From Lysobacter_K koreensis (GTDB lineage: Bacteria > Pseudomonadota > Gammaproteobacteria > Xanthomonadales > Xanthomonadaceae): 64,000 bases of DNA. Location: contig NZ_JBHTIH010000003.1 of the NCBI RefSeq assembly GCF_042677045.1, forward strand, positions 682,001 to 746,000, given 5' to 3'. Under the pieces are notes generated by a model that was given only the letters and a program-made list of their open reading frames with translations, ran no database searches and was not told the DNA's origin. Numbering within the stretch: the stretch's first letter is position 1; the number at the start of each line of letters is the position of its first letter. This document shows, one piece after another, positions 43,848 to 52,793 of this stretch. Position numbers and translations under genes: made by a program.

Positions 43848-44240
43848 TCAGGCATCGTCGACGATCACGCCGTTGCGCGCGCCGGCGGCGGCCACGGCGG
43901 GCAGCTCGTCGAGCTCGAGCTCGGCGTAATTCATCACCCGCAGCAACATCGGCAGGCTGAGCGCCGAGACCCGCCGCACCGGCGTGCCCAGCCGCGCCAG
44001 CCGTGCGGCCAGGTTGCTCGGGGTCGCCCCGTACAGGTCGGTCAGCACCAGCACGCCCTGGCCGTCGTCGACCCGGCGCAAGGCCGCGCTGGCCTGCGGC
44101 AACAAGGCATCGGGATCACCTTCGAACGGGATCTCCAGCGCCTCGACGCGCAGCGGCAGCGGTTGCATCAGGCGCGCGGCCACCGCGACCAGCGCGCTGC
44201 CGATGCCTTGGTGGGTGATGAGCAGGATGCCGACGGCCAT
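43848..44240 (-). CDS. Mannose-family EIIA domain protein
   Basis: A 130-residue EIIA(Man) fold: GILLITHQGIGSALVAVAARLM with phosphorylatable H10, then LVLTDLYGATPSNLAARLA. No EIIB, C or D mannose component is nearby. It is presumably a phosphate acceptor in the regulatory relay, as noted for EIIA proteins in the same position in Xanthomonas and other proteobacteria. Confidence 0.92.
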   Translation of the reverse strand: MAVGILLITHQGIGSALVAVAARLMQPLPLRVEALEIPFEGDPDALLPQASAALRRVDDGQGVLVLTDLYGATPSNLAARLARLGTPVRRVSALSLPMLLRVMNYAELELDELPAVAAAGARNGVIVDDA

Positions 44241-44337
44241 GCAGGCAACTTAACAGACCAATGCGACGCTCCGGAAGCGCAGCGGCGGGTCTTCGGCGGG
44301 CGCGGAAATGCCCGCAGCCCGACCGCAGGCATGCCGC

Positions 44338-45249
44338 TCAGTCGAGCTCGCGGTGGTGCACGGCGACCTCGTCCCAGCCGCGCTGGCGCGCGTGCGCGGC
44401 CAACCGCTCGGCCAGGTACACCGAGCGGTGGCGGCCGCCGGTGCAGCCGAACGCGACAGTGGCGTAGCTGCGGGTGCTGTCGGCCTGCAGTTTCGGCAAC
44501 CAGGTGTCGAGGAAACTGCTGATGTGCTCGACGAACAGGTTCACGTCCGGCTGCGATTCCAGGTACTCGCGCACGCCGGCGTCGCGGCCCGACAGCGGCC
44601 GCAGGATCGCGTTCCAGTGCGGGTTGGGGAGGGCGCGTGCGTCGAACACGAAGTCGGCGTCGGCCGGCACGCCGCGGCGGTAGGCGAACGACTCGAACAG
44701 CAGCGACATGCCCGCGTCCAGGCCGATGCCGAACTCGGTGATCACGTGCCGGCGCAGCACGTGCACGTTCATGTCGCTGGTGTCGACGACCGCGTCGGCG
44801 ATCTGGCGCAGGGGCTTGAGCACCTGCCGTTCGAGCGAGATCGCGTCGGCCAGCGACAGCCCCAGCTGGCTCAGCGGGTGCCGGCGGCGGGTGTCGGCGT
44901 AGCGCTTGAGCAGCACGTCGTCGCCGCTCTCGAAAAACACCAGGCGCGGGTCGAAACCCAGCGCGCCCACCGCGGACAGCCAGTCGGGGATGTTGGCCAG
45001 GTCGGCATTGCGGTTGCGCACGTCGATGCCGACCGCGAGCTTGGCCGGCGCGCTGCTGTCGGCGGCGAGCACGCTGCGCACGAAGTCCGGCAGCAGGTTG
45101 GCCGGCAGGTTGTCGACGCAGTAGAAGCCCAGGTCCTCGAAGGTGTTGAGCGCCACGGATTTGCCCGAGCCGGACATGCCGGTGACGATCACCAGGGTCG
45201 GCGCGGCGGTCGCCGGCGTGGCGGCGGTGGACGTGGTCGCGGCGGTCAT
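44338..45249 (-). CDS. rapZ: RNase adapter protein RapZ
   Basis: A 303-residue P-loop protein. Walker A is VTGMSGSGKSVAL (about 22-34), with YCVDNLPANLLPDF, VGIDVRNRN, and the C-terminal VAFGCTGGRHRSVYLAERLA. In E. coli it directs RNase E to the GlmZ sRNA and senses glucosamine-6-phosphate, tying it to envelope precursor supply. It starts with a 16-residue Thr/Ala-rich extension. It lies 16 bp after hprK. Confidence 0.95.
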   Translation of the reverse strand: MTAATTSTAATPATAAPTLVIVTGMSGSGKSVALNTFEDLGFYCVDNLPANLLPDFVRSVLAADSSAPAKLAVGIDVRNRNADLANIPDWLSAVGALGFDPRLVFFESGDDVLLKRYADTRRRHPLSQLGLSLADAISLERQVLKPLRQIADAVVDTSDMNVHVLRRHVITEFGIGLDAGMSLLFESFAYRRGVPADADFVFDARALPNPHWNAILRPLSGRDAGVREYLESQPDVNLFVEHISSFLDTWLPKLQADSTRSYATVAFGCTGGRHRSVYLAERLAAHARQRGWDEVAVHHRELD

Positions 45250-45265
45250 GCGGGGCTTACCGCGG

Positions 45266-46213
45266 TCATGCGGAACTCTCGAGGAAATGGCTGTGTCGGG
45301 CCATGAATGCGGCGGCCGGGTCGACGCCCTTCGCGCGCAGGATGTGGGTGCGGGTGGCCGCTTCGGTCAGCACCGCCAAGTTGCGGCCGGGCATCACCGG
45401 GATGGTGATGGTGGGCACGTCGAGGTCGAGCACGCGACGCACGCCCAGGTCGCCGGTGAGGCGTTCGATCCCGCCGGGTTGTGGCTCCAGGTGCGGCTTG
45501 GTCAGGTGCACGACCAGGCGCAGGTACTTGTTCTTCTTGACCGCGGTGTCGCCGAACATCTGGCGGATGTTTAGCACGCCCAGGCCGCGCACTTCGAGCA
45601 GGTCCTGCAACAGGTCCGGGCAGGTGCCGTCGAGCACATCCGGGGCGATCTGGGTGAACTCGGGTGCGTCGTCGGCGACCAGGCGGTGGCCGCGGCTCAC
45701 CAGCTCCAGCGCCAGTTCGCTCTTGCCCGATCCCGATTCGCCGGTGATCAGCACGCCGATCGAATAGATCTCGACGAACACGCCGTGCAGCGTGACCTTG
45801 GGCGCCAGCTTGCGTGCGAGGTGGTACTGCAGGTGGTTGAGCAACTCGTGGCCCCGGCGCGGCGCGACCCACAGCGGGGTGTCGGTTTCCTCGGCGGCGA
45901 TGCGCAGGTCTTCCGGACACGGCTGAGCCTTGCTGATCACCAGCGCCAGCGGCCGGAACTGGATGATCTTCTCGATCGTCTCCCAGCGCAGCCGCGAGTC
46001 CAGGCCGTCCAGCCAGGCCAGCTCCTCGCTGCCGAGGATCTGCACCTTGTTGGGGTAGATCGCGTTGAGGTAGCCGGCCAGCGATGGCCGGCGCGCGACC
46101 GTGTCGACCGCTTCGAGCACGCGTCCCTGGCCGTCCTGGCCGGCCAGCCAGCGCAGGTCGAGGCGCTCGCGCAGCTGTTCGAACAGTTCGCCGGCGCTGA
46201 TGCGGGTGGTCAT
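45266..46213 (-). CDS. hprK: HPr kinase/phosphorylase
   Basis: A 315-residue bifunctional enzyme that phosphorylates or dephosphorylates Ser46 of HPr. Walker A is GESGSGKS (158-165), the catalytic aspartates are in RLVADDAPEF, H143 is in TLHGVFVEIYSIG, and the signature LLEVRGLGVLNIRQMFG is present. In proteobacteria without sugar PTS it is thought to modulate the regulatory relay. It lies between ptsN and rapZ. Confidence 0.95.
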   Translation of the reverse strand: MTTRISAGELFEQLRERLDLRWLAGQDGQGRVLEAVDTVARRPSLAGYLNAIYPNKVQILGSEELAWLDGLDSRLRWETIEKIIQFRPLALVISKAQPCPEDLRIAAEETDTPLWVAPRRGHELLNHLQYHLARKLAPKVTLHGVFVEIYSIGVLITGESGSGKSELALELVSRGHRLVADDAPEFTQIAPDVLDGTCPDLLQDLLEVRGLGVLNIRQMFGDTAVKKNKYLRLVVHLTKPHLEPQPGGIERLTGDLGVRRVLDLDVPTITIPVMPGRNLAVLTEAATRTHILRAKGVDPAAAFMARHSHFLESSA

Positions 46214-46231
46214 GCAATCACCACGGTGCTG

Positions 46232-46726
46232 TCATCCTCGGGCATGAAGGGAAGGACCTGCCAGCAGGCGCCGGCGCAGCTGGTCGACGTTGGCCGCGTC
46301 GCGCAGGTCGGCTCGGAAGGCCGGATCGGCGAAGTGCGCGGCCAGGTCGGCCAGCTGCTGCAGGTGCTGCTGGATGTAATGCTCGGGCACGACCAGCGCG
46401 AACACCAGGTCGACGCGCTCGCCATCGGCGGCGGCGAAATCGACCGGCTGCGTCAACCTCAGGAACGCGCCGCGGCTCTCGTCGATCGAACTGATGCGCG
46501 CGTGCGGGATCGCCACGCCGTGGCCGATCGCGGTGCTGGCGAGCTGTTCGCGCGAGCGCAGGCTGTCGCCGATGGTGCGGGTCGCCAGTGCGCCGGTGTG
46601 GCCCGGCGGCGGATCGGCCAGCAACCGCGCCGCGGCCTCCAGCACCGTGGCGCGGTCGCCGGGTTCGACCAGGATCGTAATGCGCTCCGCGCTGAGCAGC
46701 TCCTGCAGCATCGGCGACACCGGCAT
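46232..46726 (-). CDS. ptsN: PTS IIA-like nitrogen-regulatory protein PtsN
   Basis: A 164-residue EIIA(Ntr). The active His is in TAIGHGVAIPHARISSID (the second His, in IPHAR). The frame opens at TTG 46732, but ATG 46726 is two codons in and is chosen; no SD decides. EIIA(Ntr) controls potassium transport and other targets depending on its phosphorylation. Located between hpf and hprK. Confidence 0.94.
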   Translation of the reverse strand: MPVSPMLQELLSAERITILVEPGDRATVLEAAARLLADPPPGHTGALATRTIGDSLRSREQLASTAIGHGVAIPHARISSIDESRGAFLRLTQPVDFAAADGERVDLVFALVVPEHYIQQHLQQLADLAAHFADPAFRADLRDAANVDQLRRRLLAGPSLHARG

Positions 46727-46768
46727 CGTCAACGCGGGGCTATCAGGCGTCTCGCGGGCGCGGGGCGA

Positions 46769-47095
46769 TCAGCCCAGCTCGCCGCTGCGGGCGAGGCTCT
46801 CGCCGCGGTGGTGGTCGACCAGTTTTTCCTTGTGCTTGACCATCAGGCGGTCGAGCTTGTCGGCGAGCAGGTCGATCGCGGCATACATGTCGATGGCGCT
46901 GGATTCGGCGTGCATGGTGCGGCCGGCGATGGTGATGGTGGCTTCGGCGCGGTGGTTGGGCTTGTCGAGGACCAGCAGCGTGCGGACGTCGAAGGGTTGC
47001 TCGAAATGGCGTTGCAGCCGCGCCAGCTTGGCGTCGACGTAGTCGCGTAGGGCGGGGGTGACTTCGATCTGCTGGCCGTGGGTTTCGATACGCAT
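46769..47095 (-). CDS. hpf: Ribosome hibernation promoting factor (short HPF)
   Basis: A 108-residue S30AE-domain protein: MRIETHGQQIEVTPALRDYVDAKLARLQRHF and EATITIAGRTMHAESSAIDMYAAIDLLADKLDRLMVKHKEK. Without the long C-terminal dimer domain it is the short form, which acts with RMF in gammaproteobacteria to form 100S ribosomes. GAGGAGG lies upstream of ATG 47095. A 211-bp gap separates it from rpoN, room for its own promoter. Confidence 0.95.
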   Translation of the reverse strand: MRIETHGQQIEVTPALRDYVDAKLARLQRHFEQPFDVRTLLVLDKPNHRAEATITIAGRTMHAESSAIDMYAAIDLLADKLDRLMVKHKEKLVDHHRGESLARSGELG

Positions 47096-47306
47096 CTCAG
47101 ACCTCCTCAACGTTGCGACAGGATGGTGGCAAAGCCCTGGATGGCGCCGTTCATCGGTCGACAGGCCGATCGGAGCAGGCCGATCCAGGGTGCCAGCATC
47201 GCACGTCGGATGTTAAACGGCGTGGGCCGGAAGTCGCGGCGATGCACGAGCACGGGAGATTCACCCACGCGGTCCCGCTGCGTGGCGGCGGTGTCGCCTG
47301 CCGCGA

Positions 47307-48725
47307 TCAGCCGATGCGCACCCGATCCTGCGACGAGGGGATGCTCATCGCCTCGCGGTACTTCGCCACCGTGCGTCGCGCCACCGGCACGCCGGTGGCC
47401 TTGAGCGTCTCAGCCAGGCGTGCGTCGGAGAGCGGCTTGCGCGGATTCTCGGCGTCGATCAGCTGCCGGATCATCGACTGGATCGCGGTGCTGGACGCTT
47501 CGCCGCCACCGCCGGTGTCGATGCCCGAGGCGAAGAAGCTGCGCAGCGGCACGGTGCCGCGCGGGGTGCGGGCGTACTTGCGGGCGATCGCACGCGAGAC
47601 GGTCGATTCGTGCAGGCCGACTTCGCTGGCGACCTCGCGCAGGGTCAGCGGGCGCAGCGCGCTGTCGCCGAACTCCAGGAACGCCGCCTGCTGCTTGAGC
47701 AGGCAGCGCGCCACCTTGAGCAGGGTGTCGCCGCGCGCCTCCAGGCTCTTCAGCAACCAGCGCGCCTCCTGCAGGTGGCCGCGCAGGTAGCTGGCATCGG
47801 CGCTGCTGGCGTGGCGGATCATGCCCTCGTAGCCGCGGTGGATGCTGATGCGCGGGCGCACACCGTCGGCCAGGGCGACCCGCCACAGGCCGTGCTGGCG
47901 CCAGATCACGACATCGGGGGCGACATAGGTGTCGTTGCTGATCGCACCGATCTGCGCGCCCGGGCGCGGGTCGAGCGAGCGCAGCAGCTGCACCGCGGTT
48001 TCGACCGCGTCGACCGGCAGCTTCATCTCCGCGGCAATGCCGGCCACGCCGACCTTCGGCAACCGCTCCAGTGGGCCGTTGGCCAGGGTGTGGGCCAAGG
48101 CCTGGCCGGGGGTATCGCCCGGCAGCATCTCCAACTGCAGGCGCAGGCATTCACCGAGCGAGCGCGCGGCTACGCCGACCGGGTCGAAGCGCTGCACCTG
48201 GTGCAGCACGGTGGTGATCTCGGCCTCGTTGGCCTCGATGCCCGGGGCCAGCGATTCGGCGATCGCCGCCAGCGGCTCGCGCAGGTAGCCGTCGTCCTCG
48301 ATCGATTCGATCAGCACCACGCCGATCAGGCGGTCGCGCGGCGACAACGGGCTCAAGTGCAACTGCCACAGCAGGTGGTCGTGCAGGGTTTCGTTCTCGG
48401 CGACCTGTTCGGCGGCAGGGGAGTCATCGTCCTGGTCGCTCGGCCCGGTGCGCTCATACCACGGCTCGCCGTCGGTGGTGTTGCCCCAGGGGTCTTCGGC
48501 CGCAGTCGGCGCGACCACGATGTCGTCGTTGCCCGCGCGGGTGTCGTCGCTGGCGGTGATCTCGGTGGCGGTTTCGGTCCAGTCGAGAAGCGGATTGCTT
48601 TCCACCGCGTTGACCAACTCGGCCTCAAGCTCGATCGCCGACAGCTGCAGCAGGCGGATCGCCTGACGCAGCTGTGGCGTCATGACCAGGTGTTGTCCGA
48701 GCGAGGCTTGGAGGCGGGGCTTCAT
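47307..48725 (-). CDS. rpoN: RNA polymerase sigma-54 factor
   Basis: A 472-residue sigma factor. Region I is MKPRLQASLGQHLVMTPQLRQAIRLLQLSAIELEAEL; region II is acidic (about 50-110); the core-binding domain follows; the HTH segment is LTLREVASEVGLHESTVSRAIARKYARTPRG; and the RpoN box ARRTVAKYREAM is near the C-terminus. It directs transcription from -24/-12 promoters with enhancer proteins, including pilus genes in many gammaproteobacteria. It lies between lptB and hpf. Confidence 0.97.
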   Translation of the reverse strand: MKPRLQASLGQHLVMTPQLRQAIRLLQLSAIELEAELVNAVESNPLLDWTETATEITASDDTRAGNDDIVVAPTAAEDPWGNTTDGEPWYERTGPSDQDDDSPAAEQVAENETLHDHLLWQLHLSPLSPRDRLIGVVLIESIEDDGYLREPLAAIAESLAPGIEANEAEITTVLHQVQRFDPVGVAARSLGECLRLQLEMLPGDTPGQALAHTLANGPLERLPKVGVAGIAAEMKLPVDAVETAVQLLRSLDPRPGAQIGAISNDTYVAPDVVIWRQHGLWRVALADGVRPRISIHRGYEGMIRHASSADASYLRGHLQEARWLLKSLEARGDTLLKVARCLLKQQAAFLEFGDSALRPLTLREVASEVGLHESTVSRAIARKYARTPRGTVPLRSFFASGIDTGGGGEASSTAIQSMIRQLIDAENPRKPLSDARLAETLKATGVPVARRTVAKYREAMSIPSSQDRVRIG

Positions 48726-48786
48726 GTTCAATGGCAAACGCGACCTGGGGGAGTCGACGGCCGTAAGCGCGTTTGGCCCATGCCGG

Positions 48787-48810
48787 AAAAAACCCCCGCG
48801 AAGGGGTCGC
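48787..48810 (-). terminator. Intrinsic terminator between lptB and rpoN
   Basis: On the minus strand CCCC-TTCGC-GGGG is followed by GTTTTTT. It lies 86 bp beyond the lptB stop and 61 bp before the rpoN ATG, so the Lpt transcript may end here or be attenuated before rpoN. Confidence 0.8.
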
Positions 48811-48895
48811 TCCGGAACACGAATCAGGCGACGTGGGCAGGCGGGCCTGGTTCGTGCGCGGTGCCTTCGTGCACCTGCCTTTGCTGATCCAAAGA

Positions 48896-49615
48896 TTACA
48901 GGCGGAAGGTTTCGCCGAGATAAACGCGACGTACGTCGGAATTGGCCAGCAGCGCGTCCGGAGCCCCCTGCGCGAGCACGCTGCCTTCGTTGAGGATATA
49001 CGCACGATCGCAAATGCCCAAGGTTTCGCGCACGTTGTGATCGGTGATCAGTACGCCGATGCCGCGATTCTTGAGGTGGCGCACGATTCGCTGGATCTCG
49101 CCGACCGAAATCGGGTCGACGCCGGCGAACGGCTCGTCGAGCAGCATCAGCCGCGGCTTGGCCGCCAGCGCGCGCGCAATCTCGACCCGGCGCCGCTCGC
49201 CGCCGGACAGGCTGGCACCGATCTGGTCGGCGACGTGGGTGACCTGCAGTTCCTCCATCAGGCTGCCCAGCTCGCGCTCGATGCCGGCCTTGTCGAGGTC
49301 AGTGCGCAGCTCCAGCACCAGCCGCAGGTTGTCGGCCACGCTGAGCTTGCGGAACACCGACGGCTCCTGCGGCAGGTAGCCGACGCCGTACTTGGCGCGC
49401 GTGTACATCGGGTCGGCGGTGATGTCCTTGCCATCGAGCAGGATCTGCCCGGCATCGGCCGGCACCAGGCCGACGATCATGTAGAAGCAGGTGGTCTTGC
49501 CGGCGCCGTTCGGCCCGAGCAGGCCGACCACTTCGCCGGCGTCCAGGGTCAGGCCGAAATCACGGACCACCTCGCGCGAGCGGTAGGCCTTGCGCAGGCC
49601 CTGCGCGACCAGCAT
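48896..49615 (-). CDS. lptB: LPS export ATP-binding protein LptB
   Basis: A 239-residue ABC ATPase. Walker A is GPNGAGKTT (about 34-42), Q-loop YLPQEPSVFRKLSV, signature LSGGERRRVEIARAL, Walker B LMLLDEPFAGVD and switch His LITDHNV. With LptF/LptG (not in the window) it powers LPS extraction. It abuts lptA (shared base 49615). Confidence 0.97.
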   Translation of the reverse strand: MLVAQGLRKAYRSREVVRDFGLTLDAGEVVGLLGPNGAGKTTCFYMIVGLVPADAGQILLDGKDITADPMYTRAKYGVGYLPQEPSVFRKLSVADNLRLVLELRTDLDKAGIERELGSLMEELQVTHVADQIGASLSGGERRRVEIARALAAKPRLMLLDEPFAGVDPISVGEIQRIVRHLKNRGIGVLITDHNVRETLGICDRAYILNEGSVLAQGAPDALLANSDVRRVYLGETFRL

Positions 49616-50154
49616 CAGGCGCCACCCTTGCCGCTAGTCGGCGCAGGAGTGGCCGGTGCGTTCTTCGGCTGGATCCGCATCTTCACCCGGCCACTGCCCT
49701 GACCACCGCTCTGCACCTGGCCGGTCTTCATGTTGTAGACGACACGCTGGCCGCTGAGCGAGCCGCTGGGTTGCTGGATGCTGACGCTTCCGGTCAACAC
49801 CACGATCTCGGTGGTCAGGTCGTAGTCGATCCTGCTCGCGACCGCGCTCATCGGCGTGCCGTTGTCGAGCTGCTGGTTGAGCTTGACCGGCGCGCCGGTC
49901 AGCACCGCGCGCACCGGGTCGCCGCGGCGCTGGGTGATGTCGGCGCGGCTGGAGGTGATGCGCAGCGAGCCCTGGGTGATGGTCACGCCACCGGAGAGCA
50001 CGGTGGGGCGCTTCTCGTCCATCGAGTAGTCGGCATTGCCCGCGTCGATGTCCATCGGCTGGTTGCGGTCGGAGGATCGTGCGAGCACCACCGTGGGGGC
50101 GGTGGATACAGCCGCCAGCAACAGTGCCAGCAGGCTAGCGGGCAGAGCTTTCAT
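49615..50154 (-). CDS. lptA: LPS transport periplasmic protein LptA
   Basis: A 179-residue protein with a signal peptide (1-25, TVVLARSS) and an OstA beta-jellyroll domain: QPMDIDAGNADYSMDEKRPTVLSGGVTITQGSLRITSSRADI ... GSLSGQRVVYNMKTGQVQSGG. It bridges LPS across the periplasm. It overlaps lptC by 20 bp. Confidence 0.95.
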   Translation of the reverse strand: MKALPASLLALLLAAVSTAPTVVLARSSDRNQPMDIDAGNADYSMDEKRPTVLSGGVTITQGSLRITSSRADITQRRGDPVRAVLTGAPVKLNQQLDNGTPMSAVASRIDYDLTTEIVVLTGSVSIQQPSGSLSGQRVVYNMKTGQVQSGGQGSGRVKMRIQPKNAPATPAPTSGKGGA

Positions 50155-50704
50155 ATCGCGCCTTGACGTCGGATTTGAGGATCGCGTGCTTGGCGTCGAG
50201 ATTGGCCTCGAGCCCACGGCCGTTCAGTATAAGTCCGGGCTGCGTGACCGTGACCGCAACGGCCGACGTCGCGCGCTTGGCGTCGGGGAATACGTTCAGT
50301 TGCTCGGTGGCGATCTTGATCGGTTTGCCGTCGATATCGGTGCTGGTGGCGAGGACCTCGCCGCGCAGGCGCAGTTCCTCGCCCTGCGCCGCGACCCAGC
50401 CGGTGTGCGAGCGCACTTCCCAGGGCGCGCCCTGGGTGCCCGCACGCGGCGGGATCAGGAACAGCGGCGTGGCGATGTCCATGGTCTTGGCATTGGGGTC
50501 GCGCGCCAGCCGCGGCGCGCGCAGGGTGAACGACTCGCGGCCCTGTTCGTCGAGCGCGACCAGCTCGAAATCCTCCAGCACGTAATCGGCGCGCCCGGTG
50601 GCGACGCCGTCCGGCTCGCCCTTGCTGCGCTGGCTCCACAAGGCCCAGCCGCTGAGCGCCGCGGCGGCCAGCAGGACCAACGTGAAGATCCCGCGCCAAC
50701 TCAC
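50135..50704 (-). CDS. lptC: LPS export protein LptC
   Basis: A 189-residue bitopic protein: one membrane helix (about 5-22) followed by a periplasmic beta-jellyroll (YVLEDFELVALDEQGRESFTLRAPRLARDP ... WVAAQGEELRLRGEV). It accepts LPS from LptBFG and passes it to LptA. GTG start at 50704 overlaps the kdsC stop (GTGA). Confidence 0.94.
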   Translation of the reverse strand: MSWRGIFTLVLLAAAALSGWALWSQRSKGEPDGVATGRADYVLEDFELVALDEQGRESFTLRAPRLARDPNAKTMDIATPLFLIPPRAGTQGAPWEVRSHTGWVAAQGEELRLRGEVLATSTDIDGKPIKIATEQLNVFPDAKRATSAVAVTVTQPGLILNGRGLEANLDAKHAILKSDVKARYESSAR

Positions 50705-51279
50705 GCAGTGCCCTCGATGCGCAGGCCTTCGACGCGGCTGACATCGGCGAGCAGCGCCTCGGCATGGCCCTGCGCGGCCAGCAGCAGGTCGCAGAACTCG
50801 CGCGCCGCGCCATGTCCGGCGCGCGCGCTGGTGCGCCAGTGCACGCGCTCGCGCACCCAGGCGTGGGCATTCGATGGCGCGATCGACAGGCCAACCTGCT
50901 GCATCACCCGCAGGTCCGGCAGGTCGTCACCCATGAACGCGACCGCCTCCAGGCTGATGCCGAGCCGCGCCGCGATCGCGCTGACGCAGGCGAACTTGTC
51001 GGCAACCGCGGTGTGCGCCTCCAGCCCGAGCTCGGCTGCGCGGTGCTCGGCGATCGTGCTGGCGCGCGCGGTGACGAACGCCACCGCGATGCCGGCCTTG
51101 CGCAGCAGCACCAGCCCCTGGCCGTCGTGGACGTGGAACGCCTTGAGCTCGCGGCCTTCGCTGTCGAAGAACAGGCGGCCATCGGTCAGTGTGCCGTCGA
51201 CATCGAAACAGGCCAGCCGAATTCGTTTCGCGCGCTCGCGGATGTCGGCGGGGTAGTCGTTGAGATGCGAGTAGGGCAT
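50701..51279 (-). CDS. kdsC: 3-deoxy-D-manno-octulosonate 8-phosphate phosphatase
   Basis: A 192-residue HAD phosphatase without a cap. Catalytic FDVDGTLTDG (D26 nucleophile, D28), VAFVTARAS, ADKFACVSAIAARLGI and FMGDDLPDLRVMQQVGLSIAP are intact. It makes Kdo from Kdo-8-phosphate. It lies 51 bp after kdsD and overlaps lptC. Confidence 0.96.
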   Translation of the reverse strand: MPYSHLNDYPADIRERAKRIRLACFDVDGTLTDGRLFFDSEGRELKAFHVHDGQGLVLLRKAGIAVAFVTARASTIAEHRAAELGLEAHTAVADKFACVSAIAARLGISLEAVAFMGDDLPDLRVMQQVGLSIAPSNAHAWVRERVHWRTSARAGHGAAREFCDLLLAAQGHAEALLADVSRVEGLRIEGTA

Positions 51280-51330
51280 GGCGTCGGCGGCTCGAGGTTG
51301 GCGGTCGTCTGCTGGCGTGCGATCAATCGA

Positions 51331-52365
51331 TCACACCACCCGCGCGCGCAACAGGTCATGAATGTTGAGGGCACCGACCACGCGGGACTCCGAGTCGATG
51401 ACCAGAAGCCCGCTAATCTTGTGCGCCTCCATCAGCTGCGCCGCCTCGACCGCGAGCGCGTCCGGGCCGATGGTGCGCGGCGAGCGCGTCATCACCTCGA
51501 CGATGCGGGTCGAACGCAGGTCGACGCGGTCGTCATCGAGGCTGCGGCGCAGGTCGCCGTCGGTGTACAGGCCGAGCAGGCGGCCGTCGTCGTCGACCAC
51601 CGCGGTCATGCCCAGGCGCTTGTGGCTCATCTCCACCAACGCCTCGCTGACGCTGGCATCGGCGTGGATCCGCGGCACGTCGTCGCCGGCGTGCATGATG
51701 TCGGCGATGTGCAGCAGCAGGCGACGGCCGAGCGCGCCGGCCGGGTGTGAGCGGGCGAAGTCGTCGGCGGTGAAGCCGCGCGCCTCCATCAGCGCCACCG
51801 CGAGCGCATCGCCCATCGCCAGCGACGCGGTGGTGCTGGAGGTCGGTGCAAGATCGATCGGGCAGGCCTCGGCCGGGACGCTGACATCCAGGTGCACGTC
51901 GGCCTCGCGCGCCAGGGTCGACGTCGGGCGGCCGGTCATCGTGATCAGCTTGTTGCCCTGGCGCTTGAGCACCGGCAGCAGCATCAGCACTTCGTCGCTC
52001 TCGCCGGAGTACGACAGCGCCAGCACCACATCGGCATCGGTGATCATGCCCAGGTCGCCGTGCCCGGCTTCGCCGGGGTGCACGTAGAAGCTCGGGGTGC
52101 CGGTCGAGGCCAGGGTCGCGGCGATCTTGCGCGCGACGTGCCCGGACTTGCCCATGCCGGTGCAGACCACGCGGCCGCGGGCGGCGAGCATCAGCCGGCA
52201 GGCGGCGCTGAACTCGCCGTCGAGGCGGGCGGCCACCGCGGCCAGCGCCTGGCCTTCGATCTCGAACACGCGCCGGCCGCTGGCGGCCAGGCCCGCGCCG
52301 TCAAGGACCACGGGATCGACCGTGAGCGGGCGCAGGGGGGCTGGGGGGGAGGGGAGTGTTGCCAT
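51331..52365 (-). CDS. kdsD: Arabinose-5-phosphate isomerase
   Basis: A 344-residue enzyme. SIS domain: GRVVCTGMGKSGHVARKIAATLASTGTPSFYVHPGEAGHGDLGMI and ALSYSGESDEV; the C-terminal two CBS domains cover about 220-340. It converts ribulose-5-phosphate to arabinose-5-phosphate, the first step to Kdo. First gene of the kdsD-kdsC-lptC-lptA-lptB unit. A minus-strand TAAAAT about 40 bp upstream could be its -10. Confidence 0.96.
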   Translation of the reverse strand: MATLPSPPAPLRPLTVDPVVLDGAGLAASGRRVFEIEGQALAAVAARLDGEFSAACRLMLAARGRVVCTGMGKSGHVARKIAATLASTGTPSFYVHPGEAGHGDLGMITDADVVLALSYSGESDEVLMLLPVLKRQGNKLITMTGRPTSTLAREADVHLDVSVPAEACPIDLAPTSSTTASLAMGDALAVALMEARGFTADDFARSHPAGALGRRLLLHIADIMHAGDDVPRIHADASVSEALVEMSHKRLGMTAVVDDDGRLLGLYTDGDLRRSLDDDRVDLRSTRIVEVMTRSPRTIGPDALAVEAAQLMEAHKISGLLVIDSESRVVGALNIHDLLRARVV

Positions 52366-52555
52366 TTCGGAGCAGGGGGCTTTCCGCTAGGCTAATCCGG
52401 CGCATTTTACCCGCATCCGTCCGACAATAGCTGCCAGGCCGGAGCCCGCCACGCGGGCCGACCGGCAATCCACGACGCACTCGCTGCCCGTTTTCGTTGT
52501 CCGCATCCGCGGCGGTGGCGACGGCGAAGCGCCCGACCCGCAGGGAATCCACTAC

Positions 52556-52786
52556 TTGAACGCCGACACCATCCGAACCCTGATCGAACACGGCCTGCCC
52601 GGCGCCCGCGCCGACGTGCGCGGCGACGATGGTGTGCACTTCGAGGCCACCGTGGTCGCCGACGCGTTCCGCGGCAAGCTGCCGCTGGCCCGCCACCGCC
52701 TGGTCTACGCCACCTTGGGCGAGCGCATGGGCGGCGAGATCCACGCGCTGGCGCTGAAGACGCTGACCCCGGAAGAAGCTGCCTGA
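52556..52786 (+). CDS. ibaG: BolA-family protein IbaG
   Basis: A 76-residue BolA/IbaG protein: IRTLIEHGLPGARADVRGDDGVHFEATVVADAFRGKLPLARHRLVYATLGERMGGEIHALALKTLTP. The His of the LARHRLVY motif is the likely [2Fe-2S] ligand shared with monothiol glutaredoxins. The start is TTG 52556 with AGGGAA eight bases upstream; no ATG or GTG fits. It precedes murA, the usual order. The 190-bp gap to kdsD holds a GC hairpin at about 52447-52461 and no other feature I can name. Confidence 0.9.
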   Translation: MNADTIRTLIEHGLPGARADVRGDDGVHFEATVVADAFRGKLPLARHRLVYATLGERMGGEIHALALKTLTPEEAA

Positions 52787-52793
52787 TGCGTGC

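Noticed and set aside
47096..47306. Sigma54 promoter before hpf
   Set aside because: A CTGGCAC box is present on the minus strand, but no -12 TTGC lies at the required distance.
52437..52555. A gene or sRNA in the kdsD-ibaG gap
   Set aside because: Only a GC hairpin is visible; there is no promoter-terminator pair or conserved structure to support an RNA.
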